A DNA stretch of 50,840 nt from contig CAYQOU010000026.1 of assembly GCA_964419255.1 (NCBI GenBank), positions 1 to 50,840 of the forward strand, given 5' to 3'. The translations under genes and the position numbers were made by a program. The notes under the pieces are model-generated. The model saw only the letters and a list, made by a program, of their open reading frames with translations. It searched no databases and had not been told where the DNA came from. Position 1 is the stretch's first letter, and every line of letters starts with the position of its first letter. Source of the stretch: CAZPHU01 sp964419255 (GTDB lineage Bacteria > Fibrobacterota > Chitinivibrionia > Chitinivibrionales > CAYFVL01). Shown piece after piece: positions 1-8,772 of the stretch.

Positions 1-62
1 TGAGATACAAAAGCTCCCGGACAGACGGTGCTACCCGGCGGGGCAGGGATTTTTTAGCAGCA

Positions 63-1124
63 CTAATAACAGACGGCGGCGGCGCTCGCCTTTGCCTTCT
101 CCGCGACCCGATGGCCTCCCCCCTGCGGCATGATCGCTGCGGCATGGCCCTGCGGCTCTGAATCACAATCATTGGACAGCATGATATTATCGATATAGTA
201 GACATATGCGTGATGAGAAAATGAGCTGAACCATATGATACCCGCTATCTCCTCCAGCCGCATGAGACGACGCCGTGGAGCATGCATAATCGTATCCAGC
301 GGTATACAAACCCGATGGGCACCACGGGGAAGTCTGATCCTGTGGTTAAATCTGTCGGAGTAGGCTCCATCATGCGCACGGTCGTGAATACGGAGAGTCA
401 GTGCAAGAACGGTATCCTGCGGATTGAAAATTTCAAACGAAAAAAACGAGTATTCCGACCAATCGGACTGCAGCTCCTGCATGTGAATGCCCGGGTACTT
501 TTTCTCCGGCATGACTTGTACGCGTGCACATCGCCCGCTCGAGTTGCCGGTCCATGCGGGCGGAGGCTGCACGAATTTTATCTCCGCCTGTTGAGCGTTT
601 ACAATACAGTTTACCCACCGGGATTCGAATCCGCTTAAAAGAGGAAAAATGTGGCTGCGATAGCCCATGGAAATCGAAAGGGATATCAGTGGTATCATGG
701 TGATGATCAATATGACTATGCCGGCCAGCATAAAAAGCCGGGAGTATAGCTTTTTTTCTTTCCACCCTTTTTCTCCGGCAGCCGCAAAGCTCAGGAAAGC
801 CGATGCTCCCGCCATGTCAAGGAGCAGATCCATGATATCCGCATCCCGCTCCATAGGGATTTGTATCAGTTCCGTAACAATCCCCAACAGGGTTGTAATG
901 GCGAATGCCATCAGGTAGCTCTGCCAAAGTTTTTTGCCCGGGTGGTCACCTGTTTTGAGAATAAGGAGGACCACCAGCGCAATGGTACCAAAGGCCGGCA
1001 CATGCCCGAAGTTCTGAATAGTGGTTTTAAGGGGAGTTGCCTCTCTAAATCCTGCACCCAGGATGAGAAGAAGCAACGATACGAGAACAAGAAAGAGAAG
1101 AAGCTGCTTTTTTTTGTGCGTCAT
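63..1124 (-). CDS. VanZ-like membrane protein with C-terminal carbohydrate-binding-like domain
   Basis: A 353-residue protein. The N-terminal ~150 residues hold about five hydrophobic segments in the arrangement of the VanZ-like family, including a TELIQ helix end near residue 85. After the last membrane helix, residues ~165-320 form a soluble module with a DWSEYSFFSFEIFNP motif and an RIHDRAHDGAYSDRFN stretch, typical of the galactose-binding-like domains often fused to VanZ proteins in polysaccharide loci. I chose the ATG at 1124 (MTHKKKQ) because it is followed at once by the first membrane helix and has a GCGGG element upstream; a longer reading to 1241 would add 39 hydrophilic residues overlapping the nadE stop. 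It is the last gene of the minus-strand EPS operon. Its role in surface polysaccharide is inferred from context; no enzymatic activity is evident. Confidence 0.75.
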   Translation of the reverse strand: MTHKKKQLLLFLVLVSLLLLILGAGFREATPLKTTIQNFGHVPAFGTIALVVLLILKTGDHPGKKLWQSYLMAFAITTLLGIVTELIQIPMERDADIMDLLLDMAGASAFLSFAAAGEKGWKEKKLYSRLFMLAGIVILIITMIPLISLSISMGYRSHIFPLLSGFESRWVNCIVNAQQAEIKFVQPPPAWTGNSSGRCARVQVMPEKKYPGIHMQELQSDWSEYSFFSFEIFNPQDTVLALTLRIHDRAHDGAYSDRFNHRIRLPRGAHRVCIPLDTIMHAPRRRLMRLEEIAGIIWFSSFSHHAYVYYIDNIMLSNDCDSEPQGHAAAIMPQGGGHRVAEKAKASAAAVCY

Positions 1125-1237
1125 ACATCCCGCCACAGAGTGAATCGATGGTATATTTTTGCTAAAAGCGATTGGGATTGCGGCTCTGTATGAAAAATAC
1201 CATGTGCCGGGAGTGTACGTGACTCCCGGCTTTGGTT

Positions 1238-2236
1238 TCACCCCGCGGATATCTCATCCACCTTTTCGACCAGTAGCGGATGAAGGTGCTGATATCTTGT
1301 AGTACGCCGCTTGGATTCAATATCTTTATACACAAATTCCACCTGATCTTCGGTGAGACCGGTCGCTTCACAAACGCTGGCGAGGGGAATATTATTGTTC
1401 TTCGCATACAGACACACATCCATCTTGTCAAACGGCAGAGAGAAATAGAATTCTTCCTGCGACTGCTCAAGCGGGTATGTATCGGTTGTGGGAGGTCTTT
1501 TACGTATTTGCTCGGGAACACCCAGATACTCAGCCAGCTGATACACCTGGGTCTTGTACAGATGCGCAATCGGTTTTATGTCCGCCGACCCGTCACCATT
1601 CTTGACAAAAAAACCCTGATCATACTCCTGCCTGTTGGGGCTGCCGGCAACCGCGTAATTGTACTTGTCGGCATAAAAATATTCGAGCATCTTTCTGACC
1701 CGCTGCTTGTAATTGGTAGCAGCAACCAGTTGCAGATAAGATTCATGCGGCATTCTTTTCTGAAGAAGCTGACCATCATCGGTTTGTACCGTCAACTGGA
1801 AGATGCGATACCCCTGGCCTATCTGAGGAAGAGAGATCTTGAAGGGATTGCCCGGTTTATACTCCGGGATAACCGACCGGATAGCCTCATCCTGAGCCGA
1901 GTAACACCCCACGGCATCCAGAACAGGGGTTATGTTTCTGATCTCTTTTCTGATACCGAGCCAGTCGGTCACCACCTCCCCGAGGCCCGCGGTTTCGGAG
2001 GCCGAATGCCGCTCAGGCATCAGCAGACCAAGCACGTTATCCGCACCGAGGGCCCGCACACACAAAGCCGCCGTAACCGTACTGTCGATACCACCGGACA
2101 GAGCGATTATATACCCCCGCCGCCTCAGGGTGTTTATAAGCTGGTTCTGCATGTTTTCGACGATGCGTCGGGTCTCTTGCTCCGGCTGTAACGCCAAATG
2201 GTCAAACCTGATTTGAACGTGTTCTTTTACATTCAT
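1238..2236 (-). CDS. nadE: NadE-type NAD synthase / ATP-dependent amide ligase
   Basis: A 332-residue protein of the N-type ATP pyrophosphatase superfamily. The PPi-binding loop SGGIDS lies at residues 47-52. The downstream block AGSPNRQEYDQGFFVKNGDGSADIKP matches the NadE signature (usually TNKSE...GYFT..GD...D..P) with several substitutions. The family adenylates nicotinate adenine dinucleotide and amidates it with ammonia. At 332 aa it is longer than the usual ~275 aa NH3-dependent form, and there is no glutaminase domain. It sits in an EPS operon beside an AsnB amidotransferase and an ACP, so it may amidate a sugar or acyl substrate instead of making NAD. ATG at 2236 has GGGGAG upstream. 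Family call is secure; the physiological substrate is not. Confidence 0.85.
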   Translation of the reverse strand: MNVKEHVQIRFDHLALQPEQETRRIVENMQNQLINTLRRRGYIIALSGGIDSTVTAALCVRALGADNVLGLLMPERHSASETAGLGEVVTDWLGIRKEIRNITPVLDAVGCYSAQDEAIRSVIPEYKPGNPFKISLPQIGQGYRIFQLTVQTDDGQLLQKRMPHESYLQLVAATNYKQRVRKMLEYFYADKYNYAVAGSPNRQEYDQGFFVKNGDGSADIKPIAHLYKTQVYQLAEYLGVPEQIRKRPPTTDTYPLEQSQEEFYFSLPFDKMDVCLYAKNNNIPLASVCEATGLTEDQVEFVYKDIESKRRTTRYQHLHPLLVEKVDEISAG

Positions 2237-2250
2237 ACAGTTTTCTCCCC

Positions 2251-2408
2251 CTAATTCAGCTGCAAAGCCATCCTTTTGATTTTGCCATTATCCGTTTCGG
2301 GTAATTTCTTTGACAAATTCCACATGTTTGGGCAGTAGTTGAGCATGTATGCCAAACGTTTGTGATCCCCACCACCTTTTCTCCACAATGCCGGGCACCG
2401 TTGGAAAG
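2251..2408 (-). pseudogene. Degenerate C-terminal remnant of an AMP-forming acyl/adenylate ligase
   Basis: The gap between the ACP gene and nadE is not empty. Read on the minus strand it encodes a tail ending LPETDNGKIKRMALQLN and a stop, which is the A10-type lysine motif (LP.T.NGKI.R) of acyl-CoA ligases and adenylation domains. Just upstream the match jumps frame: KRLAYMLNYCP is in the same frame as the tail, whereas PKHVEFVKE between them is in another frame, as if one base was lost and one gained. No start codon or body of a ligase precedes it, because the ACP gene ends at 2413. It is a relic of a ligase that once lay between the ACP and nadE genes. The reading is by eye. Confidence 0.65.
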
Positions 2409-2412
2409 AAAA

Positions 2413-2682
2413 CTACTGGGCCGCAACGTATGACCTCTTCTTCTGGATAAATGATGTCACATTCTCGATGGAGTCAAGGTTCTCCGGTACAAGATCGGTA
2501 TCGGCGACCTGAATACCGTATGTATCCTGAAGATAGCCCACCAGCTCCAGCACACCTGTCGAGTCGATTATGCCAAGCTGAAGGAAGCTGTCGTTGTCCT
2601 GGTAGGAAACAGAATTTGTGCCCATCAGAAAGTTTCTATTCACAAAATCCCGAATCGATTTACGAACATCGATCTCTTTCAT
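2413..2682 (-). CDS. Acyl carrier protein
   Basis: An 89-residue acidic protein with the phosphopantetheine attachment motif GIIDSTGVLELVGYL; Ser41 would carry the prosthetic group. Length and helical pattern fit stand-alone carrier proteins. It lies between the asparagine-synthase-like gene and a decayed ligase tail. Ligase, ACP and amidotransferase together are a set known from exosortase/EPS-type clusters, where acyl or amino acids are activated and loaded on a dedicated ACP. It is therefore more likely a specialised carrier than the fatty-acid AcpP. ATG at 2682 is preceded by AGGGGGAA. Confidence 0.85.
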   Translation of the reverse strand: MKEIDVRKSIRDFVNRNFLMGTNSVSYQDNDSFLQLGIIDSTGVLELVGYLQDTYGIQVADTDLVPENLDSIENVTSFIQKKRSYVAAQ

Positions 2683-2795
2683 ACATTCCCCCTGTGTTTT
2701 TCATGCTATGAAACCTTTACTATCTATCCGAAACAAATCGCATGCCAGGAATTGCCCGGAGCGTTTTTTTTGCACCATCGACCCGCAGCAGCTTC

Positions 2796-4778
2796 TCAGG
2801 TGGGCAGCCCCGCGGCAAGTGCATCGGGATATTCCCGGCCCCTGGACGGCATCTTGTTTTCGACAAAATGAAACTGCAGCAGCTGCAAAGACACCACTGC
2901 TGCCAGCGCCATATCGTCGCGGGCACTCGACTGCCCCTCCCCCCTGGCCATAGATTTTTCCACCAGCCCGCGTACCGCTGCCGCATCCAGTAAACCACCA
3001 TCACTTAACGCCTTCTCCGACAACATCGAGGCGATCTCACCGCTCGCCCTGGATGTAAAGCATGGAGCGATCGGTGCACGATAGGGCTGCTTTGCCCGAT
3101 TGATTACATCCATGGGCACCACACCCTCGAATGTCTTCTTGAGAATGTATTTCTCATTCAGATTCCTCAGCTTATACTCCGGAGGAATCTGTGCGGCAAA
3201 CTCGACCACCCGGTGATCCAGAAACGGAAAACGCCCCTCTATCGAATGCCCCATCATCATCCGGTCCCCTTGAGAGGAAAGCAGATATCCCGACATAAAA
3301 AGCGCCATCTCCAGATACTGTGCACGACACAGCGGATGCCACCGGCCCATATCCTCATCCAGGTAGTTCTCCAGCTCACCGTATACGTGTTCCCGGGCAT
3401 CCAGGCCCTGACGGATGTGAGGGGAAAACATTCTCTGCAGCTGAGAGGTGTTGTTCCAGCGGATCAGATGAGAGTAGAAAGGGTTGTCCACATCGGTGAG
3501 GTCGCGTTTGAAAAATGCCTGCCAGAAAGTACCCGCCGCGCCGTTGGCGGTTATGTATGGGTAGAGCCTGCGCAGCAGCTGGGGACGCAGCCGGGATTGA
3601 GGATCGCGCGCCCAAAACCGGCGAACCTTGTCTTCTTTGAATATGTTGTAGCCGCCGAAAACCTCATCCGCCCCCTCCCCCGTCAACACAACCTTTATCC
3701 CGTTGTCTCTGACCAGACCACTGAGCAGATAGAGGGGCGCGGGTGCCGTGCGGATCATGGGATTTTCGGCAAACCACACGACATCCCAAAACGCCTTGCC
3801 GATCTGTTCGTATCCCGCCTCGATAACCCGATGATCGGTTTGCAGATATTCTACCATCGCATTCTGGTAAACTCTCTCATCGTAATTCTCATCATGAAAA
3901 GCCACCGAGAAGGTGATCAGGTCGTTGTTGTGAAATCGCTTCACAAGAGAGGCGATCACCGAGGAGTCGATACCTCCACTCAGATATGAGGCGACCGGAA
4001 CGTCGGCACGAAGCCGAAGCTTGATGGAGTCGTCAAGAAGCTCCCTGAGCCGCTGCGTGTACCATTGCAAGGGCCTTGGCTCGTATTGACCGGCATCCGG
4101 AAACGTGTGTCTCCAGTATCGATGAGTCGAGACGCCATCGGGGCCGACTCTCAGAAAATGCCCCGCGGCAAGCTCACTGACACCACTGAAAACCGTCCGC
4201 GGAGGGATGCTGACCCATAGCGTAAATATCTGCTCGAGTCCCACCCGGTCGATTTCCCCCCGCAGCGCGGGATGCGCCATTACCCCCTTCATCTCGGAGG
4301 CAAACACCAGACCCCTGCCGGCAATCTGCGCATAATACAGAGGCCGAATTCCCATTCTGTCTCTGGCCAGAATCATGCTTTGCTGTCTGGAATCCCAGAC
4401 AGCCAGAGCAAACTGGCCGTTTAGATGATCCAGAAACCCTGCCCCGAATTGTTCGTACAGATGCACCAGCACCTCGGTGTCGCTTCGAGTCTTGAACCGA
4501 TGGCCCTTCTTGCTGAGAAAATCCATCAATTCGACATAATTGAAAATCTCCCCGTTAAAAACAACCCATACCGTCTGATCCTCGTTTGACATGGGCTGCC
4601 TGCCACCGGCAAGATCTATGATACTCAGACGCCGATGCCCTAACGCGGTATGCTCATCATGGTAAAACCCCATGTCATCCGGCCCGCGATGCGACAGCAC
4701 AGAGCTCATCGCCACCACCGCGCTTTTATCTGTATCGGTCAGCCTTTCGGGCCGGTATATGCCTGCGATTCCACACAT
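2796..4778 (-). CDS. asnB: Asparagine synthase (glutamine-hydrolysing)-type amidotransferase
   Basis: A 660-residue two-domain enzyme. The N-terminus MCGIAGIYRP provides the class II glutaminase nucleophile Cys2 after Met removal. The C-terminal synthetase domain has the pyrophosphatase loop YLSGGIDSSVIASL near residue 265 and GEGADEVFGGY near 370. The family uses glutamine-derived ammonia to amidate an adenylated carboxylate. Members about this long are common in surface polysaccharide loci (exosortase-associated amidotransferases), and this one lies directly downstream of the tyrosine autokinase and upstream of an ACP. It probably modifies a polysaccharide precursor, though ordinary asparagine synthesis cannot be excluded. 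ATG at 4778 follows AAAGGA. A 113-bp spacer separates it from the ACP gene. Confidence 0.9.
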   Translation of the reverse strand: MCGIAGIYRPERLTDTDKSAVVAMSSVLSHRGPDDMGFYHDEHTALGHRRLSIIDLAGGRQPMSNEDQTVWVVFNGEIFNYVELMDFLSKKGHRFKTRSDTEVLVHLYEQFGAGFLDHLNGQFALAVWDSRQQSMILARDRMGIRPLYYAQIAGRGLVFASEMKGVMAHPALRGEIDRVGLEQIFTLWVSIPPRTVFSGVSELAAGHFLRVGPDGVSTHRYWRHTFPDAGQYEPRPLQWYTQRLRELLDDSIKLRLRADVPVASYLSGGIDSSVIASLVKRFHNNDLITFSVAFHDENYDERVYQNAMVEYLQTDHRVIEAGYEQIGKAFWDVVWFAENPMIRTAPAPLYLLSGLVRDNGIKVVLTGEGADEVFGGYNIFKEDKVRRFWARDPQSRLRPQLLRRLYPYITANGAAGTFWQAFFKRDLTDVDNPFYSHLIRWNNTSQLQRMFSPHIRQGLDAREHVYGELENYLDEDMGRWHPLCRAQYLEMALFMSGYLLSSQGDRMMMGHSIEGRFPFLDHRVVEFAAQIPPEYKLRNLNEKYILKKTFEGVVPMDVINRAKQPYRAPIAPCFTSRASGEIASMLSEKALSDGGLLDAAAVRGLVEKSMARGEGQSSARDDMALAAVVSLQLLQFHFVENKMPSRGREYPDALAAGLPT

Positions 4779-4815
4779 AATTGTTCCTTTAAATCGCCCT
4801 CTGATTCACTACCTG

Positions 4816-7179
4816 TCAATAGTTGTAATTCGAATACTTGTAGTACTTCAACCGTCTGTCAAGCGGTGCCTGGTTGAGAAGAACACCCGCTATCTTTTCG
4901 TCGAAACCGGGGTATTCATCGATCTTGTCGCGCAGATCGATAATATTGGTCTTTCCCGCCTCAACAACCACCAGCGTCTTATCCGCCATTCCCCCAAGCA
5001 CTACACCATCGGATGCCACCGCCAGTGGAGGGCTGTCGATAATTATCACATCATACAGCCGCCTTAGAATGGTCAGCATGTTCTCGAAGCGTGAGCTGCT
5101 TATCAACTCCAGCGGATTGGGCATGCTTTGCCCCGCAGACAACAGCTTAAGATTGGGCACATGCGTCTGCTGAAGCATCGAGTTGACAGCCTGCTCAGTC
5201 ATCGGCTCTCCGGGTAACACGAGGTTTGTGACCCCCGGAATCTTGTGCAGGGCAAAGCTGTTATGCTGCACACCCCTCCGCAGGTCACCATCGATGAGTA
5301 CCGTGGACAGCTGCTGCTGAGCCATGGTGATGGCAACATTGGCGGCGGTCAGAGATTTTCCTTCCCCCATGTTCAGGGATGTGACCAGCAGGGTCTTTGT
5401 CTTTGCCCCCCGGAAGGTCAACAGCAGTTTGGTGCGCAACGACCGATACAGCTCGTTTACATAGTGAGGCGCATAGTCTGTGGTGGTAAGTCTCTTATCC
5501 ACCGCAATCTCATCGGCCTTGGCTTTGGTATCTTTTTCGGATATCTGAATCTTGGGAACCGTCTCCAAAACCGGGTGATGTATCAGATGCATCAGCTCCG
5601 GCTCCGAGCGTGCGGTCTTATCCGTAAAATCCATCAACATCACCGGCCCGAATCCTGCCACCAGGCCCAGAACGGCCCCGAGCATCAGCTGCAGAAGCAG
5701 GGTGACCGAATCCGGTGGCGGCTGCGGCGGGCTGGCATAGTCCATCACGTACACATCCGGCATCTCCACCACGTTTGCTATGCGCGCCTGATTATAGCGG
5801 CTCTGAAGGACGGAGTGGATTTCGGCGGCAATCTCCCGCTGACGGTTAAGCTCCGCCAGACGCATCTCCTTGCGAGGCAGGCGCCGAAGCTGTCCGGTGA
5901 TCCTGGAGACCCGGTTCTGGTTGTTGGAGATTATCTGCTGCTGCTTCTCGATAAACTCATCCAACGCGGTGGTGACCTTTTTCCCCAGCGCCAGAATCCT
6001 TCCCCGCTGCTCCTTTACGATCGGGTGACGTTCGGGATACGAAACCTCCAGCTCACCGAGCCTCTCGGAGATCTGGTTGTACTCGGCCATCATCCCCGCC
6101 GCAGCCCCCACACTCTGCGAGTTGAGAAAAGAGATGACCTGCCGTATCACCAGTGGGCGCTCCCTCTGCCCGGCGCTTTGAAGCTGGCGGGAAAGCCTCA
6201 CGGCATCATCCATGGTCATGTTGGTCTGGACATTTTCCACATCCAGATTCATGGCATCGGTGACCGTCTCGGAGGCGATCTCACCCATTCCCACCGTCGG
6301 ATTACTCTCCCGGAAACTTTTCAGACGGTGCTCGGCCCTCTGCAACTGCTCGGTCGCACTCTCCAGCTGCTTGTCCAGAATCACCAGCATCTCTTCGGTC
6401 TTGCCCTTTCGAAACCGAAGATCCCTCTGCACAAAATCATCAACCATCGTATTTAACACCGTCGAGATCAGCTCGTAGTCACGCCCCTGAAAACTCACCC
6501 TCGTAAAACCCTGCTCCAGGGTGGAGCGATCGATGGTGGTGCTGTTGACAATCCAGTCCACGGCTTTTTTTGTATCCACCACCCAAAAGGCCACATCACG
6601 GGGAGCCTCCCGAAACTTCTGCGAAAAAACGGCCCGGAGTCCGGGAAGATCCAGTGTTTTCAGAGACTTCACGCTTCCGCTGTCCAGAACCTTCCGGTCG
6701 ATTTCCAGCTCCTCGTTACTGAGTAGAATCTTGTAGTGCTGCTTGTTTACCCCCTGGATATCCAGCTCGTACCGACCATCCAAAGCCTGTGAATCGACAT
6801 GGACCGAATCGAAAAGAGAACTCCGCGGCTTGTCTCCCGTCATAAGACGCAACCCCAGCTCATCCACCACGTCTCTGAGAAAAGCCCGACTCTTCAAAAG
6901 CTCGATCTTTCCAAACATCGCCGATCCCGCCCCACGCACAGGACTGACATCTTCCATCTCTATACCGAGAATAACCTCCGCCTCCAACTCCGGCTTTATC
7001 CCCCCAAACTTCAAAAGATACACCATCCACGCCCCCATCACCAGGGGAGCTACGGTGATGATAAACCATTTCTTTCTCCACACAAGACCCGCATAATGCC
7101 TGAGGTAGTAGCCCCAGTCCATCTCCCTGAATGATTTCTTCTGGCCCTGTGTCACAGTCCTTCTATAATGGTTCGCCAT
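4816..7179 (-). CDS. Wzc-type chain-length determinant and bacterial tyrosine autokinase
   Basis: A 787-residue inner-membrane protein with a Wzz-like periplasmic region between membrane helices at ~30-50 and ~485-510, long coiled-coil stretches, then a cytoplasmic BY-kinase domain. Visible kinase motifs are Walker A MGEGKSLTAANVA (~604), Walker A' TVLIDGDLRRG (~631), Walker B VIIIDSPP (~715), and a C-terminal tyrosine cluster RLKYYKYSNYNY, the autophosphorylation tail. This class controls polymer length and export of Wzy-dependent polysaccharide together with a Wza-type outer-membrane protein, which is the upstream gene here. AGGA lies 5 nt before ATG 7179. Family assignment is very secure. 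Confidence 0.95.
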   Translation of the reverse strand: MANHYRRTVTQGQKKSFREMDWGYYLRHYAGLVWRKKWFIITVAPLVMGAWMVYLLKFGGIKPELEAEVILGIEMEDVSPVRGAGSAMFGKIELLKSRAFLRDVVDELGLRLMTGDKPRSSLFDSVHVDSQALDGRYELDIQGVNKQHYKILLSNEELEIDRKVLDSGSVKSLKTLDLPGLRAVFSQKFREAPRDVAFWVVDTKKAVDWIVNSTTIDRSTLEQGFTRVSFQGRDYELISTVLNTMVDDFVQRDLRFRKGKTEEMLVILDKQLESATEQLQRAEHRLKSFRESNPTVGMGEIASETVTDAMNLDVENVQTNMTMDDAVRLSRQLQSAGQRERPLVIRQVISFLNSQSVGAAAGMMAEYNQISERLGELEVSYPERHPIVKEQRGRILALGKKVTTALDEFIEKQQQIISNNQNRVSRITGQLRRLPRKEMRLAELNRQREIAAEIHSVLQSRYNQARIANVVEMPDVYVMDYASPPQPPPDSVTLLLQLMLGAVLGLVAGFGPVMLMDFTDKTARSEPELMHLIHHPVLETVPKIQISEKDTKAKADEIAVDKRLTTTDYAPHYVNELYRSLRTKLLLTFRGAKTKTLLVTSLNMGEGKSLTAANVAITMAQQQLSTVLIDGDLRRGVQHNSFALHKIPGVTNLVLPGEPMTEQAVNSMLQQTHVPNLKLLSAGQSMPNPLELISSSRFENMLTILRRLYDVIIIDSPPLAVASDGVVLGGMADKTLVVVEAGKTNIIDLRDKIDEYPGFDEKIAGVLLNQAPLDRRLKYYKYSNYNY

Positions 7180-7234
7180 AATTCCTATCCTCCAGTAAGA
7201 TTCGAAAAATCCTCTTTCTCTTACTCCCTGTCGC

Positions 7235-7903
7235 TTAATCCAACTGTGAAATCGTTATCACCGTGGCTATGGTGGAGACCATCACGCTGACCACCGGAAC
7301 GATATCACTGGTAAACACCTCCCAGAAACGACGCCTGGGCCTTTCGGTCACCCAGATATGGTCCCCGGATTCGAATCCTACGCTGTAAAGCGAATTTCCG
7401 CCCTGCACCAGCGGCACCAGATTTCTCTGAACCGTCCGCCCATTGCGCTCCCAGCGAAGCTTTTTCAGACCATCGGGCCGCTGAGGCCCTCCCGCCACCT
7501 GAAGCACATCGAATAGAGAGGAGCGGGGGTCCACGTAGTACATACCCGGGCTGGCAAAGCCTCCCAGCAGACTGACTCTTATGGCCGGACGGGTCTGGAC
7601 AAAAGGGTACCGCAGATAATCGACATAGGTTGACAACAGATGATCGGCAAGCTGCCGATCGCTCATGTCGGTGACCTTCACCATCCCCACCAGCGGAAAA
7701 TCGGCATACCCATCGTTGTCGATAGCATAGGTTCCATTTAAAAACAGTGTGTCGGGATACACCTTCACGATAACTCCATCCCCCGGCCTGAACCGATGGA
7801 TATCGATTCCGGAGCCGTTGTCTTGCGCCCCGCATACACCGATGCCCAAAAAGAATATAAAGACTATTGGGTTTTTCACCCACCTGTTCAATGCTACTGT
7901 CAT
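7235..7903 (-). CDS. Wza-like polysaccharide export protein (Poly_export/SLBB)
   Basis: A 222-residue protein. Residues 1-26 form a signal peptide (positively charged start, IVFIFFLGIGVCGA). The poly-export domain begins at RFRPGDGVIVKVYP and is followed by an SLBB-type segment (GGFASPGMYYVDP...DVLQVAGGP). A hydrophobic C-terminal segment, IVPVVSVMVSTIATVITI, replaces the amphipathic helix that forms the outer-membrane pore in E. coli Wza. It is shorter than Wza (379 aa), with fewer SLBB repeats. Start 7903 was chosen because GGGGAGG lies 5 nt upstream and the signal peptide follows; an upstream in-frame start at 7966 would overlap the STAS gene. It partners the adjacent tyrosine autokinase. 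Confidence 0.9.
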   Translation of the reverse strand: MTVALNRWVKNPIVFIFFLGIGVCGAQDNGSGIDIHRFRPGDGVIVKVYPDTLFLNGTYAIDNDGYADFPLVGMVKVTDMSDRQLADHLLSTYVDYLRYPFVQTRPAIRVSLLGGFASPGMYYVDPRSSLFDVLQVAGGPQRPDGLKKLRWERNGRTVQRNLVPLVQGGNSLYSVGFESGDHIWVTERPRRRFWEVFTSDIVPVVSVMVSTIATVITISQLD

Positions 7904-7941
7904 ATTACCTCCCCTTTTCAGACGACCCGGCAAATCACCGC

Positions 7942-8772
7942 CTAATATGACCTGCTGAATCGCCACCTTTTTTCTTTTGTCTCCAGATCCATTTCGCGCA
8001 ACATGCGCCTGAATGCAAACATCCCAATCTTTTTTTCCTCCGACTCGATCTCCTGTACTTTTCTGCGCAGCTCTCTTACTGATAACCCGGGCATCTGTGC
8101 GATCATCTTTTTTACTTTCTCTTCCACCGTTAGATTATCCTGTTCAACTTCCGTGCCACCCCGCGCCTCTTTTGCTATGCGTTCGAAATGAGCATACGCA
8201 TCGCTTCTGGTTTCGCATCCGTTGAATACCTGATCGAACTGCATGCCGATAAACTCCTCATACACCGACTCCCTCATCTGATACACCAACACATCCCCTC
8301 CCCGCCTGCGCACTCCAGGCAACAGCGCCGACAAAAGCCCCCAGCCCGCACTGCTGATGTGCCGTACCTCCGCGAAATTTACAAGAAGTAGAATGTACCC
8401 CTCACCGATACAGCGCTGGAGTCCCTGCTGAAGCAGATGAATGTTTCGCTGGTCAATCACCCCGCCGAGGTGAATCTCGGTGATGCCCTTTCCGATCGGC
8501 TCCGCCCGCAACCACATCCGCTCATCCCGTAATGAAAAGCTACGCTCCGTCTGAAGCCTCCTCTGCCCTTCGCCACCCTGGTTGGACTGGATTCGCCTCC
8601 TGTGAACGGAAACAGGTACCCACTGCTTACCATCAAACACCTCACCCCTGCTCGTGCGGACAACAAGATCCCTGGATGATTCGACCGCCTCCTTTAGCCG
8701 AACCCAACGACCGGAAGAATCCAGCACGTAGCCTCGCAGAACCATTCCCTTTATGTCATTGACTACTGTCAT
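7942..8772 (-). CDS. STAS-domain protein in EPS operon
   Basis: A 276-residue soluble protein. Residues ~85-200 resemble a STAS (anti-sigma factor antagonist) domain: ITEIHLGGVIDQRNIHLLQQGL, then VNFAEVRHISSAGWGLLSAL, in which Ser140/Ser141 occupy the position phosphorylated in SpoIIAA-like proteins. The N-terminal ~55 residues (VLRGYVLDSSGRWVRLKEA, EVFDGKQWVPV) form a small unrecognised domain. The C-terminal ~75 residues are charged and helical. The start overlaps the previous gene's stop by ATGA (8769-8772), so translation is coupled. It may be a phospho-switch for EPS production or export; no partner kinase or phosphatase gene lies in the window. Confidence 0.75.
   Translation of the reverse strand: MTVVNDIKGMVLRGYVLDSSGRWVRLKEAVESSRDLVVRTSRGEVFDGKQWVPVSVHRRRIQSNQGGEGQRRLQTERSFSLRDERMWLRAEPIGKGITEIHLGGVIDQRNIHLLQQGLQRCIGEGYILLLVNFAEVRHISSAGWGLLSALLPGVRRRGGDVLVYQMRESVYEEFIGMQFDQVFNGCETRSDAYAHFERIAKEARGGTEVEQDNLTVEEKVKKMIAQMPGLSVRELRRKVQEIESEEKKIGMFAFRRMLREMDLETKEKRWRFSRSY

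Noticed and set aside
1280..2191. A 303-codon open frame on the plus strand opposite nadE
   Set aside because: Antisense shadow of a clearly conserved gene, with no family resemblance.
5245..6456. A 403-codon open frame on the plus strand
   Set aside because: It is antisense to the tyrosine autokinase gene, has no recognisable domain and no ribosome site; it is a codon-bias shadow.
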